Below the pieces are notes generated by a model. That model was given only the letters and a program-made list of their open reading frames with translations, was not told the origin of the DNA and searched no databases. From contig CAMZDH010000054.1 in the NCBI GenBank assembly GCA_947305345.1, positions 1 to 5,374 on the forward strand: 5,374 nucleotides of DNA, read 5' to 3'. This DNA is from an uncultured Lachnospiraceae bacterium. Lineage in GTDB: Bacteria; Bacillota; Clostridia; Lachnospirales; Lachnospiraceae. Shown here piece by piece: positions 5,308 through 5,374 of the stretch. The first letter of the stretch is position 1, and every line of letters begins with the position of its first letter. The translations under genes and the position numbers were made by a program.

Positions 5308-5374
5308 TTACAGCTTCAGTACTGCGACGATTTCGTCGCCGTCCATTTCGCCATTTTCCATAAAGCCTAAGGAA
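5308..5374 (-). CDS. C-terminal end of a second GNAT-like acetyltransferase (partial)
   Basis: Only the last 21 codons and TAA of a minus-strand gene that starts beyond the right edge. The peptide reads SLGFMENGEMDG followed by DEIVAVLKL, which is the characteristic tail of BltD/SpeG-type GNATs (LGF, a GE pair, then a V-x-L-x-L strand). The complete GNAT downstream ends in a comparable way (SFGF, then AVYKL), and the final 15 coding bases of the two genes are nearly the same (cagctt...ctgc on the plus strand in both). This suggests tandem paralogues. The call rests on a short tail, so family is likely but not certain. Confidence 0.62.
   Translation of the reverse strand, partial: SLGFMENGEMDGDEIVAVLKL

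Overview
The window looks like chromosomal DNA of a Gram-positive anaerobe, most likely a Clostridia member of moderate to high GC. Supporting signs are purine-rich Shine-Dalgarno sites before nearly every gene, a lipoprotein-anchored ABC binding protein, a consensus sigma-A promoter, U-tract terminators, and protein families common in Firmicutes (DUF4190 zinc-ribbon proteins, BltD-like GNATs). The genus cannot be fixed from sequence reading alone.

Left part (1-1584): an alpha/beta hydrolase with a Cys where the usual Ser nucleophile sits is followed 11 nt later by a small zinc-ribbon/DUF4190 membrane protein. A GC-rich stem with a T7 tract ends this pair. The hydrolase frame is still open at the left edge, so its true start may lie outside the window.

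Middle (1594-4564): a self-contained three-gene ABC importer operon. It has a perfect TTGACA-N17-TATAAT promoter, a perfect 7+7 bp inverted repeat over the -10 box, and a leader of about 79 nt with two overlapping hairpins. The genes encode a lipoprotein substrate-binding protein (ABC_sub_bind/COG2984 type), a BPD_transp_2-type permease (COG4120 type) and an ATPase (COG1101 type). The last two genes overlap by 8 nt. A 12-bp stem with a T tract ends the operon. This architecture matches systems described as tryptophan/aromatic amino acid importers (TrpXYZ-like) and other uncharacterised importers; the substrate here is inferred, not shown.

Right part (4565-5374): base composition drops and the coding strand flips. 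One complete GNAT acetyltransferase lies on the minus strand, and the last 21 codons of a second, related GNAT lie at the window edge, so two acetyltransferase genes are in tandem.

Most of the window is ordinary metabolism and transport. I found no convincing new system. The points most worth checking are the leader and operator region of the ABC operon, the Cys-nucleophile hydrolase, the cysteine-rich binding protein and the tandem GNATs.
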